From: Paenibacillus polymyxa M1
GTDB lineage: Bacteria > Bacillota > Bacilli > Paenibacillales > Paenibacillaceae
Length of the DNA stretch: 64,000 nt
Direction of reading: 5' to 3'
NCBI RefSeq assembly: GCF_000237325.1
Contig: NC_017542.1
Span: 549,001-613,000, forward strand
Part shown: positions 10,654 through 20,023 of the stretch, in pieces
Position numbering within the stretch: the first letter of the stretch is position 1
Layout of the letters: each line of letters begins with the position of its first letter
Notes under the pieces: model-generated
What the model was told of the DNA's origin: nothing
Databases searched by the model: none
Seen by the model: only the letters and a program-made list of their open reading frames with translations
Made by a program: the position numbers and the translations under genes

Positions 10654-11142
10654 ATGGAAATATCATTTGTTCGTATTGATGACCGTCTAATTCATGGTCA
10701 GGTGGCTACTGTGTGGGTGAAGGAAACGAAGTGTAACAAAATTATCGCCGTCAGCAATGAGGTCGCTGCGGATACGCTGCGCAAAACCTTATTGTTACAA
10801 GTGGCGCCGCCGGGGATTAAAGCTTATGTTGTCACGATTGCGAAAGCGATTGAAGCTTATAACAATCCTAAATATAACGATTTCAAGACCTTGTTCCTGT
10901 TTACCAATCCCACGGATGTACTGCGGGTTGTAGAAGGTGGGGTACCGTTTACATCGGTAAATGTAGGTGGAATGTGCTTCAAAGAAGGCAAAACACAAAT
11001 TACCGGAGCAGTGTCCGTAGACAAGCAGGATGTAGAGGCATTTTATAAATTGCACGAAAAGGGGATAGAACTGGAGATTAGAAAAGTGGCCAGTGATCCT
11101 AAAATTAATTTGATTAACAAGCTCCAAAATGTCCAGTTTTAA
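10654..11142 (+). CDS. levE: PTS mannose/fructose/sorbose EIIB component
   Basis: 162 residues. The active-site His sits in RIDDRLIHGQVA near the N-terminus, the hallmark of the IIB-Sor family. It passes phosphate from IIA to the incoming sugar at the IIC/IID membrane complex. Its ATG follows the IIA stop almost directly, with AGAGGAGG upstream, so the two are co-translated or nearly so. Length fits the family (about 160). Confidence 0.92.
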   Translation: MEISFVRIDDRLIHGQVATVWVKETKCNKIIAVSNEVAADTLRKTLLLQVAPPGIKAYVVTIAKAIEAYNNPKYNDFKTLFLFTNPTDVLRVVEGGVPFTSVNVGGMCFKEGKTQITGAVSVDKQDVEAFYKLHEKGIELEIRKVASDPKINLINKLQNVQF

Positions 11143-11173
11143 CAACACGTACGCATAAGAGAGGGGGTCAAAC

Positions 11174-11944
11174 ATGAGTGTTTTTGAAATCGTAATGGTC
11201 ACGCTGGTTGCAGCCATTTGCGGAATGGGCAGTGTTTTGGATGAAGGACAGACTCATCGTCCTATAGTTGCGTGTACACTGATCGGTCTGGTCCTGGGAG
11301 ATCTCAAAACCGGTATTATTCTAGGCGGTACGCTGGAATTGTTGGCTTTGGGCTGGATGAATGTCGGAGCGTCCATGGCTCCGGATGCGGCTTTGGCCAG
11401 TGTAGTCTCAACCATATTGGTTATTGTCGGGCACCAATCGATCGGTGCGGGAATTGCCGTTGCGATTCCGATTGCGGCTGGCGGACAAGTGTTAACTATC
11501 TTTGTTAGAACGATTACCGTGTTCTTTCAGCATCTGGCAGATAAATATGCCGAATCTTCAAATTTCAAAGGAATTGAATTATGTCACTTCATAGCCCTCC
11601 TTCTTCAGGGATTACGTGTCGCTTTGCCTGCCGTATTGGTGGCTATTGCAGCCGAAACCGGTCTAGTTACGACTTTGCTGGATGCCATCCCGGAGGTCAT
11701 TACAAAAGGGCTGCAAATTGCAGGAGGATTCATCGTCGTTGTAGGATATGCCATGGTTATTAACATGATGGCAGCCAAATATCTGATGCCTTTCTTTTTC
11801 TTGGGCTTTGTCATCGCGGCATTTACAAGCATCAATCTGGTTGGCTTTGGAATCATGGGAGCGGTTCTGGCTCTGCTGTATATCCAGCTCAATCCCAAAT
11901 ATAGCCAGCGCAAAGATCAAGTGGGTGAAATTGAAGAGCTCTAA
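11174..11944 (+). CDS. levF: PTS EIIC membrane component, sorbose/mannose family
   Basis: 256 residues, strongly hydrophobic throughout. Family-typical segments are the N-terminal glycine-rich helix with DEGQTHRPIV, GGTLELLALGWMNVGA and the central GAGIAVAIPIAAGGQ. It forms the sugar channel together with IID. AGAGGGGG precedes the ATG. Third gene of the sigma-54-driven operon. No transporter-linked hydrolase follows, so substrate cannot be read from context. Confidence 0.92.
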   Translation: MSVFEIVMVTLVAAICGMGSVLDEGQTHRPIVACTLIGLVLGDLKTGIILGGTLELLALGWMNVGASMAPDAALASVVSTILVIVGHQSIGAGIAVAIPIAAGGQVLTIFVRTITVFFQHLADKYAESSNFKGIELCHFIALLLQGLRVALPAVLVAIAAETGLVTTLLDAIPEVITKGLQIAGGFIVVVGYAMVINMMAAKYLMPFFFLGFVIAAFTSINLVGFGIMGAVLALLYIQLNPKYSQRKDQVGEIEEL

Positions 11945-11973
11945 AGAAATTCTTAATGAAAGAGTGGGGTACT

Positions 11974-12798
11974 ATGGAAGAAAAAAAGTTGACCAAAAGC
12001 GATTTAAACAAAATGTTTTTCCGTTCATGGTTCCTGCTGGGCTCGTTTAATTTTGAGCGTATGCAGTCGATTGGTTTTTGTGTCACCTTGATTCCGGCAA
12101 TCAAGCGGCTATACAGCAAGAAGGAAGACCAAAAAGAAGCACTAAAGCGGCATTTGGAGTTTTTTAATACTCAACCGTTTATCTCTGCACCGATTATGGG
12201 GGTAACGGCCGCTATGGAGGAGCAGAAAGCCAATGGACAGCCGATTGATAATGCTACCATAAGTGGCGTGAAAGTTGGCTTAATGGGACCTTTGGCTGGA
12301 GTAGGGGACCCTATTTTCTGGGGAACATTACGCCCCGTTCTGGCTGCATTAGGAGCTTCCATTGCGTTGTCCGGAAGCGTTATCGGGCCTGTCCTATTTT
12401 TCTTGCTCTTTAATGTTATTCGCCTGGCTACCAAGTGGTACGGACTGAAATACGGCTACCAAAAAGGGACGGAGATTGTGTCCGACATGTCCGGAAACCG
12501 GCTGCAAAAGCTTACGGAATCGGCCTCCATCCTGGGACTATTTGTTATGGGCGCACTCGTATCTAAATGGACTACTCTGAATATACCACTCGAAGTATCC
12601 CGATATACCCGTTCGGATGGAGTAGAGGTTGTTACGACGATACAGATGATTCTGGATCAATTGATACCTGGACTGTTACCTCTTTTGCTGACTTTTTTAT
12701 GCATGAGACTGCTCAAAAAGAAAGTGAATGCTATAGCTCTGATTTTTGCTTTATTCGCAATAGGAATTATTGGATACGCTCTTGGTGTATTGGCTTAA
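11974..12798 (+). CDS. levG: PTS EIID membrane component, mannose family
   Basis: 274 residues from the ATG at 11974 (MEEKKLTKSDLNKMFFRS), which has GTGGGG upstream and gives the usual family N-terminus. An ATG at 11956 would add six residues without a clear ribosome site. Diagnostic segments are FNFERMQSIGF, GVTAAMEEQKANG, GLMGPLAGVGDPIFWGTLRP and a C-terminal membrane helix. It partners IIC in sugar translocation. Last gene of the operon. Confidence 0.9.
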   Translation: MEEKKLTKSDLNKMFFRSWFLLGSFNFERMQSIGFCVTLIPAIKRLYSKKEDQKEALKRHLEFFNTQPFISAPIMGVTAAMEEQKANGQPIDNATISGVKVGLMGPLAGVGDPIFWGTLRPVLAALGASIALSGSVIGPVLFFLLFNVIRLATKWYGLKYGYQKGTEIVSDMSGNRLQKLTESASILGLFVMGALVSKWTTLNIPLEVSRYTRSDGVEVVTTIQMILDQLIPGLLPLLLTFLCMRLLKKKVNAIALIFALFAIGIIGYALGVLA

Positions 12799-13245
12799 GC
12801 CAATTTGTAAAGTGATCCGGTCAAGCAATCGTCGCTGACCGGCAACCTGCCGCTTAACTTGTAAACGCTTTAAATTTTACTGATTAAAATGTTCAATCAT
12901 CTACAAGCGAATCTGCAAGCGCTCAACGATAGTCATGAAAGGCTACTGGCTTGTTGAAAACTGACATAAGCAATGATTCTCTATCATTAATCACTACAGG
13001 CTCAATGATGGTTTTAAAGCCACATTGAGCCTGTAAAAGCAGGTTCCGCTCTTTTGCTGTTAGTATGTTTGTTGTAATTTTTTGGATGAGCTTGCCAGAT
13101 CGGGTACTAACAGCCTCTTTTCTCTATGATCTGATATTCGCCGAGACCTGTTTTCTTCAGTGGCATATGCATATAGCATATCTCTTCACAGTTAGGTCAT
13201 ATTGAGAGGTTTATGAAGCCACGAAGACTTAAGGAGGCCATGGCA
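12799..13245. other. Intergenic stretch with an orphan long hairpin
   Basis: No coding frame is convincing. It holds CCGGTCA..TGACCGG (about 12816-12842) without a T tract, and a perfect 13-bp inverted repeat listed separately. No clear promoter for the following small gene was found. Confidence 0.5.
12995..13035. repeat. Inverted repeat with 13-bp perfect arms
   Basis: TACAGGCTCAATG (12995-13007) is the exact reverse complement of 13023-13035, and an inner TGG/CCA extends the stem. No T tract follows on either strand, so it is not a standard terminator. Confidence 0.75.
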
Positions 13246-13398
13246 TTGGGAAAAAGGAGACGAACTGGCTTTAAGGGCAAAAGAATTAGGGTGGACGTTA
13301 GACAATCTTCTTCAGCTCAAACAGGACAAGGCGGTAACCCCATTTCTATCAATGCGTCGGACGTTGGGGTAGTAAGAACAGATGTCCAAAATAAATAA
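13246..13398 (+). CDS. Small basic protein of unknown function, TTG start
   Basis: 50 residues. The N-terminus is Lys/Arg-rich (GKRRRTGFKGKRIRVDVRQ), followed by a Ser/Gln/Gly stretch (SSSAQTGQGG). A perfect AAGGAGG lies at 13231-13237, 8 nt before the TTG at 13246; the ATG at 13240 is too close to it and the ATG at 13213 has only a weak site. A strong terminator follows. I do not recognise the family. A spore-layer or nucleic-acid-binding role would fit the charge but is only a guess. Confidence 0.6.
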   Translation: MGKRRRTGFKGKRIRVDVRQSSSAQTGQGGNPISINASDVGVVRTDVQNK

Positions 13399-13436
13399 TC
13401 AGCTTGTACAAAAAGCTATATCCTCAACGTAAAAAA

Positions 13437-13486
13437 ATCGCCGGGAATAAGTTGGATAACTTGTTCCCGGCGATCTTGCTTTTTTT
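13437..13486. terminator. Bidirectional terminator between the small gene and the amylase
   Basis: ATCGCCGGGAA..TTCCCGGCGAT stem followed by CTTGCTTTTTTT, with an A-rich run on the other side. It serves both convergent genes. Confidence 0.85.
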
Positions 13487-13528
13487 ACAGTCGGCAGGTA
13501 TTTTCATCAGCATCCGCGTCTACATAGC

Positions 13529-15331
13529 CTATGCCTTGCTTTGCATCTTGTCGTCAACTTCTTTTGCAGAGTTGACTGATCGCACAGGCGTTGCCTTCAG
13601 CACAGCATATCCGTAAGGCAAAAGCTCGGCATGCAGCCCCTTTGCTCCCACGGACCACCGGCTTTCGCCAAAGACTAACTGCCATTCCTGCTCTGGAATG
13701 GACAATTCAAAAGTGTGATCCTCATCGGAACGGTTGAGCAGCACAAGCAACACTTCTTCGTCGCTGCGCCGCTCGTAGGCGAGTGAGGCGCCCTCCGGTT
13801 GTGCCTCCAGGAAAGTGATGCTTCCTTGATCACGAAGGACAGGGTGCGCCTTGCGAAGAGCGATCAGCTCACGATAAAAGTTGAACAGCTCGTGGTCCTG
13901 CTTGTCGGTATCCCACTCCATGCACTGGCGGCAGCCTGGATCGGCATCTCCATCCAGGCCGATCTCATCGCCGTAAAAAATGCAGGGTGCGCCCATATAC
14001 GTGAACTGGAACAAAGCAGCCAGCCGCATCAGTCGTTTGTCGCCCCCGCACAGCGTCAGTAGGCGTGGTGTATCATGGCTATCCAGCAGATTAAAGGCAA
14101 CCTCGGATGCCTGCTGCGGATAGCGGGCAAGCTGGCGTCCAATGGCGAAGGCGAAGCTCTGGGCATCGGTCACTTTTTTGACGAAAAAATCATTCACCGC
14201 ATAGGTGAATGGATAATTCATCGTCGCATCGAATTGATCGCCCTGAAGCCATTCTGATGATTCGTTCCACATTTCGCCCAAAATGTACGCCTCCGGATTA
14301 GCCTGCTTGACCGTCGTACGGAATTCACGCCAAAAGGCGTGATCTACCTCGTCTGCCACATCCAGTCGCCAGCCGTCGATACCGACCTCTTCAATCCAAT
14401 GCTTTGCCACATTCAGCAGGTACTCTTTTACCTCAGGATGTTCCGTGTTCAGCTTGGGCATCATCGGTTCAAGCCCGAATGTATCGTAGGTCGGGGTGCC
14501 ATCGACCACTTCCAGCGGAAAGCTATGAACATGGAACCAGTCCTTGTAAGGTGAGGCTTCGCCTTTTTTCAGTACATCCACGAACGGTTTAAAGGTACGT
14601 CCTGAATGGTTGAACACCGCATCAAGCAGTACCCGGATTCCCCGATCGTGGCAGGCCTCCACCAGCTTTTTTAATATCTTTTTGTCCCCGAAGTGCGGGT
14701 CTACCTCCATATAATCCTCAGTATCATATTTATGATTGGTCGTCGCCTTGAAGACAGGAGTCATATATATGGCGTTGATTCCCAGCTCGTTTAGATGATC
14801 TAGATGATCGAGAATCCCTTGTAAATCGCCACCGAAAAAATTATCTCTTTGCGGTGTGCCACCCCAGTCCTCAGCACCTTCCGGGCTAATGGAGGGGTCG
14901 CCGTTGGCAAAGCGTTCCGGGAAAATCTGATAAAATACTGCATCCTTCACCCATGCGGGTGGCTTCAAAATATCAATCGGATTTAGAAACGGGTATTGGA
15001 ACAGACTGTCTGCATTTTGAGGTTCCTCGGTCGTGAAATCATCCTCGTTCATCCAAATTCGTTCCTCGTCATCTTCCAGCAAAAATCCATATTTCAGCCG
15101 ACGGTGAGTAGGCTTTACAGTACATTCGTAGTAATCGAACCTGCCATCGGTGGCAAATTTGGACATCGAAATAAGCTGCCGAGTACGATCCCAGTCGTAC
15201 TTATCTACGGTAAGAACGTGAACAGAATTCAGGTCATTTTTCTTTGCACGAAGCCGTAAAATTATCGTTTCATCATCATAACCAAAAGCCCAATTACGTT
15301 TCGGGTGGTGGTATATCGCTTCCAGCAGCAT
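13529..15331 (-). CDS. GH13 cyclomaltodextrinase / neopullulanase / maltogenic amylase
   Basis: 600 residues. An N-terminal CBM34-like domain (1-120) precedes a (beta/alpha)8 amylase domain (WVKDAVFYQIFPERFANGD, GINAIYMTPVF, VLLDAVFNHSG). Catalytic residues are Asp324 in GWRLDVADE, Glu353 in ILGEMWNE and the Asp of LLDSHDTPR. There is no signal peptide, so it is cytosolic and probably hydrolyses imported maltodextrins or cyclodextrins. The start at 15331 follows AAGGAGG at 8 nt; an upstream ATG at 15358 would add nine residues that contain this ribosome site. Exact specificity within GH13_20 cannot be settled by eye. Confidence 0.9.
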   Translation of the reverse strand: MLLEAIYHHPKRNWAFGYDDETIILRLRAKKNDLNSVHVLTVDKYDWDRTRQLISMSKFATDGRFDYYECTVKPTHRRLKYGFLLEDDEERIWMNEDDFTTEEPQNADSLFQYPFLNPIDILKPPAWVKDAVFYQIFPERFANGDPSISPEGAEDWGGTPQRDNFFGGDLQGILDHLDHLNELGINAIYMTPVFKATTNHKYDTEDYMEVDPHFGDKKILKKLVEACHDRGIRVLLDAVFNHSGRTFKPFVDVLKKGEASPYKDWFHVHSFPLEVVDGTPTYDTFGLEPMMPKLNTEHPEVKEYLLNVAKHWIEEVGIDGWRLDVADEVDHAFWREFRTTVKQANPEAYILGEMWNESSEWLQGDQFDATMNYPFTYAVNDFFVKKVTDAQSFAFAIGRQLARYPQQASEVAFNLLDSHDTPRLLTLCGGDKRLMRLAALFQFTYMGAPCIFYGDEIGLDGDADPGCRQCMEWDTDKQDHELFNFYRELIALRKAHPVLRDQGSITFLEAQPEGASLAYERRSDEEVLLVLLNRSDEDHTFELSIPEQEWQLVFGESRWSVGAKGLHAELLPYGYAVLKATPVRSVNSAKEVDDKMQSKA

Positions 15332-15481
15332 CTGATAGGCCTCCTTGTTCACCTGCATTCAAATTTGAAATTGTGAAGCGTATGTCGTATAAGGTAGTTA
15401 TTAACCTTTTTAAGTGGGTTATGTACCATAAATGCTATAATGCCCATTACATAAAAGAAAAACGATAAGTAGGTGTCTATT

Positions 15482-16156
15482 ATGAAAACAAATGTGCTAT
15501 ACATCGAAGATGACCAAGATATTGGTGCTTGGACGCATCAGTATTTGGAAGAGCGAAAATACGCTGTAACCTGGCTTCGCAGCGGGGATGGGGCTGTGGA
15601 GGCAGCTCGTACGTGCCAGCTCGTGATTCTGGATGTGATGTTACCCGGTCTGGATGGGTTCACCATTGGGAAGCGGCTCAAGAAAGAGTACCCGGAGCTT
15701 CCCATTCTCATGTTGTCTGCCCGTACATCCATTGACGATAAGCTGCAAGGATTGGATTTTGCTGATGATTATGTGACAAAGCCCTTTCACCCCGATGAAC
15801 TCATAGCACGTATGGAAATTTTGCTGCGGCGATCAGGAAGCGTATCCGAAGAATCTCTACAACTGGGGCATCTGTCTGTGTTTCCTCCAGATAATCGTAT
15901 TGTAAATCGTGATACCGGGGAGGAAATTACGCTGACAGGCAAGCAATATCATATTTTTGCTTATTTGCTGCGGCATTTGGGCCAGATTATGACGAAGGAA
16001 CAAATGTATGAGGCGGTGTGGGGAGATCCGTATATCGACGGAGACAAAACCTTGATGGTCCACATCCGGCACTTGCGGGAAAAGCTGGAGATTGATCCTG
16101 CCACACCCCGTATCATTGAGACGATCCGTGGTGTAGGTTATCGGGTGAAGGCATAA
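15482..16156 (+). CDS. OmpR-family response regulator
   Basis: 224 residues. The receiver has EDD near the start, Asp51 in LVILDVMLPGLDG and Lys in VTKPFHPDEL. A C-terminal winged helix follows (LTGKQYHIFAYLLRHLG, VHIRHLREKLE, IRGVGYRV). The ATG at 15482 is preferred over the GTG at 15473, which overlaps the ribosome site AAGTAGGTG. The stop overlaps the kinase start (TAATG). Probably controls the adjacent ABC transporter. Confidence 0.93.
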   Translation: MKTNVLYIEDDQDIGAWTHQYLEERKYAVTWLRSGDGAVEAARTCQLVILDVMLPGLDGFTIGKRLKKEYPELPILMLSARTSIDDKLQGLDFADDYVTKPFHPDELIARMEILLRRSGSVSEESLQLGHLSVFPPDNRIVNRDTGEEITLTGKQYHIFAYLLRHLGQIMTKEQMYEAVWGDPYIDGDKTLMVHIRHLREKLEIDPATPRIIETIRGVGYRVKA

Positions 16157-17586
16157 TGAACGGTATGCGTAAAAGGTGGACAGGATTACATCTCAACTCC
16201 CGTCCAGGTCAGGGAGGGCGGTTTCGTAATTCATTGTTGTTCCGCTATCTGGTCATTATTGTGTTTGCTATGGTGCTGTTGCCCATTGTATTGCCTGTTA
16301 CAACCTTAATATATAGCATACTGTTGAATTTGCAGACGGATATCAAGCCTACGAATCCTTACTATCCCTCTACGACCCATACTGAAAATAGCTGGCACCG
16401 AGAAGCTATAGCTTTGAAGGGGGCTAATCCAGAGCAAGTCTCAGCCCATCTGCGTAAAATACAGCAAAATATGTTCCCGGATTCACAAATATTTTGGGTC
16501 GATACCGCAGGGTTAACCAGATTAGAGCTGCCAACCCAACCTAACATTCCAAAACAATGGAGCGCGGCACAGGCTATAGCTTTTATGAAGCAAGCCAGCT
16601 ATGATGGGCCGTTTACAGTCGTGGCCTTTATCGGCGGGGGCAAGGATGATGTGAATCAGGGCTATATGGTATTAAAGGTGCCCCGTTCGTTTTTTGAACA
16701 GTCGTCTACTGATAATGGCATGTTGATGTACTATCTCCTTTTTATTCTATTGGTTCTGGGAGCTTTTATATTCGTATCTCTTCTGTTTTTTGGAGGCATT
16801 CGGCGGAGGTTGTTGCAGCTTCAGGCTGCCATGTCGCAGCGAGGAGAGGATGGGTTGCCCATCCTCGTTGCCACCGGTCGACCGGATGAAATCGGCAAAC
16901 TGGAGGAGGCTTTTAATCGGATGGTCGAACAGTTGGCAGAGAGCCGAGGACGTGAGCGTCAGGAGGAGGAGCTACGGAAGAGGCTGGTCGCTGATCTGTC
17001 ACACGATATTCGAACACCGCTTACGGTTGTGCGCAGTCATCTGTATACACTGGATGCAGAAAACCTGAGCAGCAGAGGGAAGCAGTCGATTACACTAATG
17101 GAAAATAAGTTAAAAGACCTTGGAAGTCTGATCGACAACTTGCTGACCTATAATCTCCTATCTAGTGGCAAATACACCATGAATAACGAACCGCGTGATA
17201 TTTTGCGGCTGGTGCGCGAGTGTGCGGCCAGCTGGTATCCGGTGTGGGAAAAGGAAGGCTTTGAAGTGGATATCGACCTGCCCGAGCATAGTATGGTGTG
17301 GAATGTCGATGAGCAGGGCTTCCGCCGTCTGCTGGATAATCTTTTTCAAAATGTAGTTCGTCATGCTGCCTCAGGCCGGTATATTGGTATTCAAGTTCAG
17401 AAGGTTAACGGGAGAGAGGCATTGGTCATTGCAGATAAAGGCCCGGGAATGGAACGGCAATCCAGTGAAAAAGGAGCTGGAATTGGCCTGGCGATCACAG
17501 AACTATTGGCTCGCGAAATGAATTTGGAGAGGGAGATTTGCAGTTCATCGGCCGGGACACGAATCTGTTTTTTAAACAAAACTTAA
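16156..17586 (+). CDS. Two-TM sensor histidine kinase
   Basis: 476 residues. A first membrane helix (about 30-60) is followed by an extracellular loop of about 130 residues, a second helix (about 190-215), HAMP, and HisKA with His283 in LSHDIRTPLTVV. The ATPase domain has NLFQNVVRH, DKGPGME and GAGIGLAI. It starts one base inside the regulator stop codon. With that regulator and the ABC genes that follow it resembles systems that sense peptide antibiotics, but the large sensor loop is unlike the short-loop BceS type. Confidence 0.92.
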   Translation: MNGMRKRWTGLHLNSRPGQGGRFRNSLLFRYLVIIVFAMVLLPIVLPVTTLIYSILLNLQTDIKPTNPYYPSTTHTENSWHREAIALKGANPEQVSAHLRKIQQNMFPDSQIFWVDTAGLTRLELPTQPNIPKQWSAAQAIAFMKQASYDGPFTVVAFIGGGKDDVNQGYMVLKVPRSFFEQSSTDNGMLMYYLLFILLVLGAFIFVSLLFFGGIRRRLLQLQAAMSQRGEDGLPILVATGRPDEIGKLEEAFNRMVEQLAESRGRERQEEELRKRLVADLSHDIRTPLTVVRSHLYTLDAENLSSRGKQSITLMENKLKDLGSLIDNLLTYNLLSSGKYTMNNEPRDILRLVRECAASWYPVWEKEGFEVDIDLPEHSMVWNVDEQGFRRLLDNLFQNVVRHAASGRYIGIQVQKVNGREALVIADKGPGMERQSSEKGAGIGLAITELLAREMNLEREICSSSAGTRICFLNKT

Positions 17587-17636
17587 ACTCAGTGTTCCCT
17601 TGGCTTTAAACTTGGCGCGTTACGATAGGTGTCGAG

Positions 17637-18563
17637 GTGAGGAACTTGAACGAATCAATCATTGAAACGAACAGTCTCAGCAAAATATACAAAGGCCGCG
17701 CCGCGGTTAATCAGCTGGACCTGAAAATAGCGCGGGGAGATATTTACGGATTTCTCGGACCCAATGGAGCAGGGAAAACGACAACGATCCGCATGCTACT
17801 TGGGCTTATTCGCCCAACTCGAGGAACGATCCGTATATTCGGCAAAGATATTCGCAGACATAGACTCGATATTTTGCGTAAAGTCGGTTCATTGGTAGAG
17901 TATCCTTCGTATTATGGTCATTTGAACGCCGTCGAAAATCTGGAGGCTATTCGTCGTATTTTGAATGTGCCGAAAGAGAACATTGCGGAAGTATTGGAGG
18001 TCGTTCGGCTGACCAAGCACGCTAAACGCCCGGTTAAAGGTTACTCGCTGGGCATGAAGCAGAGACTTGGTATCGCAGCAGCCCTGCTCGGCAATCCCGA
18101 AGTGCTTATTCTGGACGAGCCAACGAATGGCTTGGACCCCGAGGGCATTCAGGAAATGCGCGAATTGATCCAGGCGATGCCCAAGCAGCGGGGGATCACT
18201 GTATTGGTATCCAGCCATTTGCTGAGTGAGGTAGAGCATATGGCGAATACCGTCGGCATTATCCGTGAAGGACAACTGGTCTTCCAAAATACGATTCACA
18301 ATCTTCGTCAGGAGTCCGCAGGGGGGATTCGGATCGTAGTATCGGAGCCGGAAGCAGCCCAATTGATTGCACGTGAACAGGGCTACCATTCAGTGAAGGA
18401 CGGGTCAGCGCTGGATTTTGACAACATGAATGATGCGGCTGTTGCGCTGCTAGTTAGAAGATTAGTTGAAAACACACATGCCGTATATCGTGTGGAGGAA
18501 CGCCGCAAATCGCTGGAGGATATGTTCATGCAGGTGGTGGGCAAAGGAGGGGGCTCCCTATGA
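17637..18563 (+). CDS. ABC transporter ATPase, lantibiotic immunity (LanF/BcrA) type
   Basis: 308 residues. Walker A GPNGAGKTTT, signature YSLGMKQRLG, Walker B LILDEPTNGLDP and switch His in SSHLLSEVE. The BcrA/LanF pattern shows in TTTIRMLLGLIRPTRG and the C-terminal extension. GTG start at 17637 as given; a TTG at 17646 is possible. The stop overlaps the next gene by 4 bases. It powers the two permeases that follow. Confidence 0.92.
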   Translation: MRNLNESIIETNSLSKIYKGRAAVNQLDLKIARGDIYGFLGPNGAGKTTTIRMLLGLIRPTRGTIRIFGKDIRRHRLDILRKVGSLVEYPSYYGHLNAVENLEAIRRILNVPKENIAEVLEVVRLTKHAKRPVKGYSLGMKQRLGIAAALLGNPEVLILDEPTNGLDPEGIQEMRELIQAMPKQRGITVLVSSHLLSEVEHMANTVGIIREGQLVFQNTIHNLRQESAGGIRIVVSEPEAAQLIAREQGYHSVKDGSALDFDNMNDAAVALLVRRLVENTHAVYRVEERRKSLEDMFMQVVGKGGGSL

Positions 18564-19276
18564 TGCTGCGAGCGCTGACAGCAGATCTGCTCAAAGCACG
18601 CAGAAAGGGAATCTGGTTCCTGGTCTTCCTCGGTCCTCTTGGGCTGGTGGCGATGCAGGGACTGAACTTTGGGCTCCGCTATGACTATCTGATTCCGCGA
18701 TATAAGGGCCGCTTATGGGAAAGCTTGATGGATAACATCGCACTGTTTGTTCCCCTTGCACTTGTGTTAGGAGCTACGATGGTCGCTTCCATGTTGGCGA
18801 ATGTGGAGCATACCTCTAACTCCTGGAAGCAGCTGTTGGCTTTGCCTATTTCCAAATTTAGTGTTTATATGGCAAAGCTAACCCTGGCCATTGGAATGCT
18901 GTGCGTGTCCTGCCTACTCTTGACGGTAGGGACTTGGACCTTGGGGATGCTTCTTGGCTTTGGGGGAGAGCCAGCACCGATAGGGGAGCTACTGCGGCTC
19001 GGGTTCTGGCCCTTAGGCGGCACGCTGCCTATACTCGTATTGTTGTTGTGGCTAACGGTCACGTTCCATAATCAAGCTCTGCCTGTAACACTGGGCATTA
19101 CGTTAGGCATTGGCAGCTTATTCGCTTCCCAACTGTCCGAATGGTTTCCGCTGGCTTGGCCGCAATTCGCATGGGTTGCGCCACAAGCGTGGGTATTCGC
19201 GTCTATCGGATGCGCAACAGGTATAATTCTCAGCCTGCTGACCGCAGCTCATTTTAGCCGAAAGGATGTGGCGTAA
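18560..19276 (+). CDS. ABC permease, MutE/EpiE lantibiotic-immunity type
   Basis: 238 residues, six predicted helices. The conserved segment EHTSNSWKQLLALPISK, where the N-terminal cytosolic part leads into helix 2-3, is typical of LanE/BcrB immunity permeases. Overlaps the ATPase and the next permease (TAATG). No lantibiotic precursor, LanB/C/M or LanT gene lies in this window, so it would serve self-standing resistance to bacitracin-like or lantibiotic peptides. Confidence 0.82.
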   Translation: MMLRALTADLLKARRKGIWFLVFLGPLGLVAMQGLNFGLRYDYLIPRYKGRLWESLMDNIALFVPLALVLGATMVASMLANVEHTSNSWKQLLALPISKFSVYMAKLTLAIGMLCVSCLLLTVGTWTLGMLLGFGGEPAPIGELLRLGFWPLGGTLPILVLLLWLTVTFHNQALPVTLGITLGIGSLFASQLSEWFPLAWPQFAWVAPQAWVFASIGCATGIILSLLTAAHFSRKDVA

Positions 19277-20004
19277 TGTTCGGAGGATACGTACGGTTAC
19301 TTTCTGTCGAACGCCTGAAAATGGCGAAATCGCCCGTCTGGCTGCTTGCGCTCGTCAGCCCGGCGATTGCCGTCCTAGTTGGTTTACTGGCGAATCCGGG
19401 AGGAAACTGGCTGTTGCTGTTGGCTGCCATGCTTACAATACATGCAATGCTGTTCCTGCCGATGCTGACCGCCGTGTTTGGGTCTCTAGTCTGCCGTTTC
19501 GAGCATGGGGGCGGCGGCTGGAAGCAGCTGATGTCATTGCCGTTGTCCCGCACGGGTCTGTACGCAGCCAAGCTGACCATCATTATGGCTATGGTCGGAC
19601 TGACTCAGCTGCTGTTCGGAGGAGCGCTGCTGGGTGTTGGAGCTGTGCAGGGGATGAACGGGCCGATTCCTTGGACCGTGATCGCCCAAAGCCTGCTTGC
19701 AGGCTGGGTTGCTTGTCTGCCGTTGGCCGCCCTGCAACTGATGGTGTCCTTTTTGTGGTCTAGCTTTGCTGCACCGCTTGCTTTGAATTTCGTCTTCACC
19801 GTGCCCAATATGCTGATCGCCAACTCTCAGACCTATGCTCCGTATTATCCGTGGGTACAACCTTTATTGGCGATGATGCCGAGTGGGGGAGACGACTTTG
19901 GGGCGTTCATGGTGCCAACGGATACACTCTTGATGGTGGTACTGGGTAGCTTTGTCCTGTTTGCGTTGGCTGGCCTGACGATATTTCGTTATAAAGAGAT
20001 ATAA
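19276..20004 (+). CDS. ABC permease, MutG lantibiotic-immunity type
   Basis: 242 residues, six helices. It repeats the layout of the preceding permease (EHGGGGWKQLMSLPLSRTGLYAAKL), which marks the E/G paralogue pair of LanFEG systems. Starts within the stop of the first permease. A strong terminator follows, closing the five-gene operon that begins at 15482. Confidence 0.82.
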   Translation: MFGGYVRLLSVERLKMAKSPVWLLALVSPAIAVLVGLLANPGGNWLLLLAAMLTIHAMLFLPMLTAVFGSLVCRFEHGGGGWKQLMSLPLSRTGLYAAKLTIIMAMVGLTQLLFGGALLGVGAVQGMNGPIPWTVIAQSLLAGWVACLPLAALQLMVSFLWSSFAAPLALNFVFTVPNMLIANSQTYAPYYPWVQPLLAMMPSGGDDFGAFMVPTDTLLMVVLGSFVLFALAGLTIFRYKEI

Positions 20005-20023
20005 GACGAAATATAGGAACTGT

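Noticed and set aside
12853..12866. TGTAAACGCTTTAA as a cre site after the PTS operon
   Set aside because: The last two positions do not fit CA and it lies downstream of the operon, away from any promoter.
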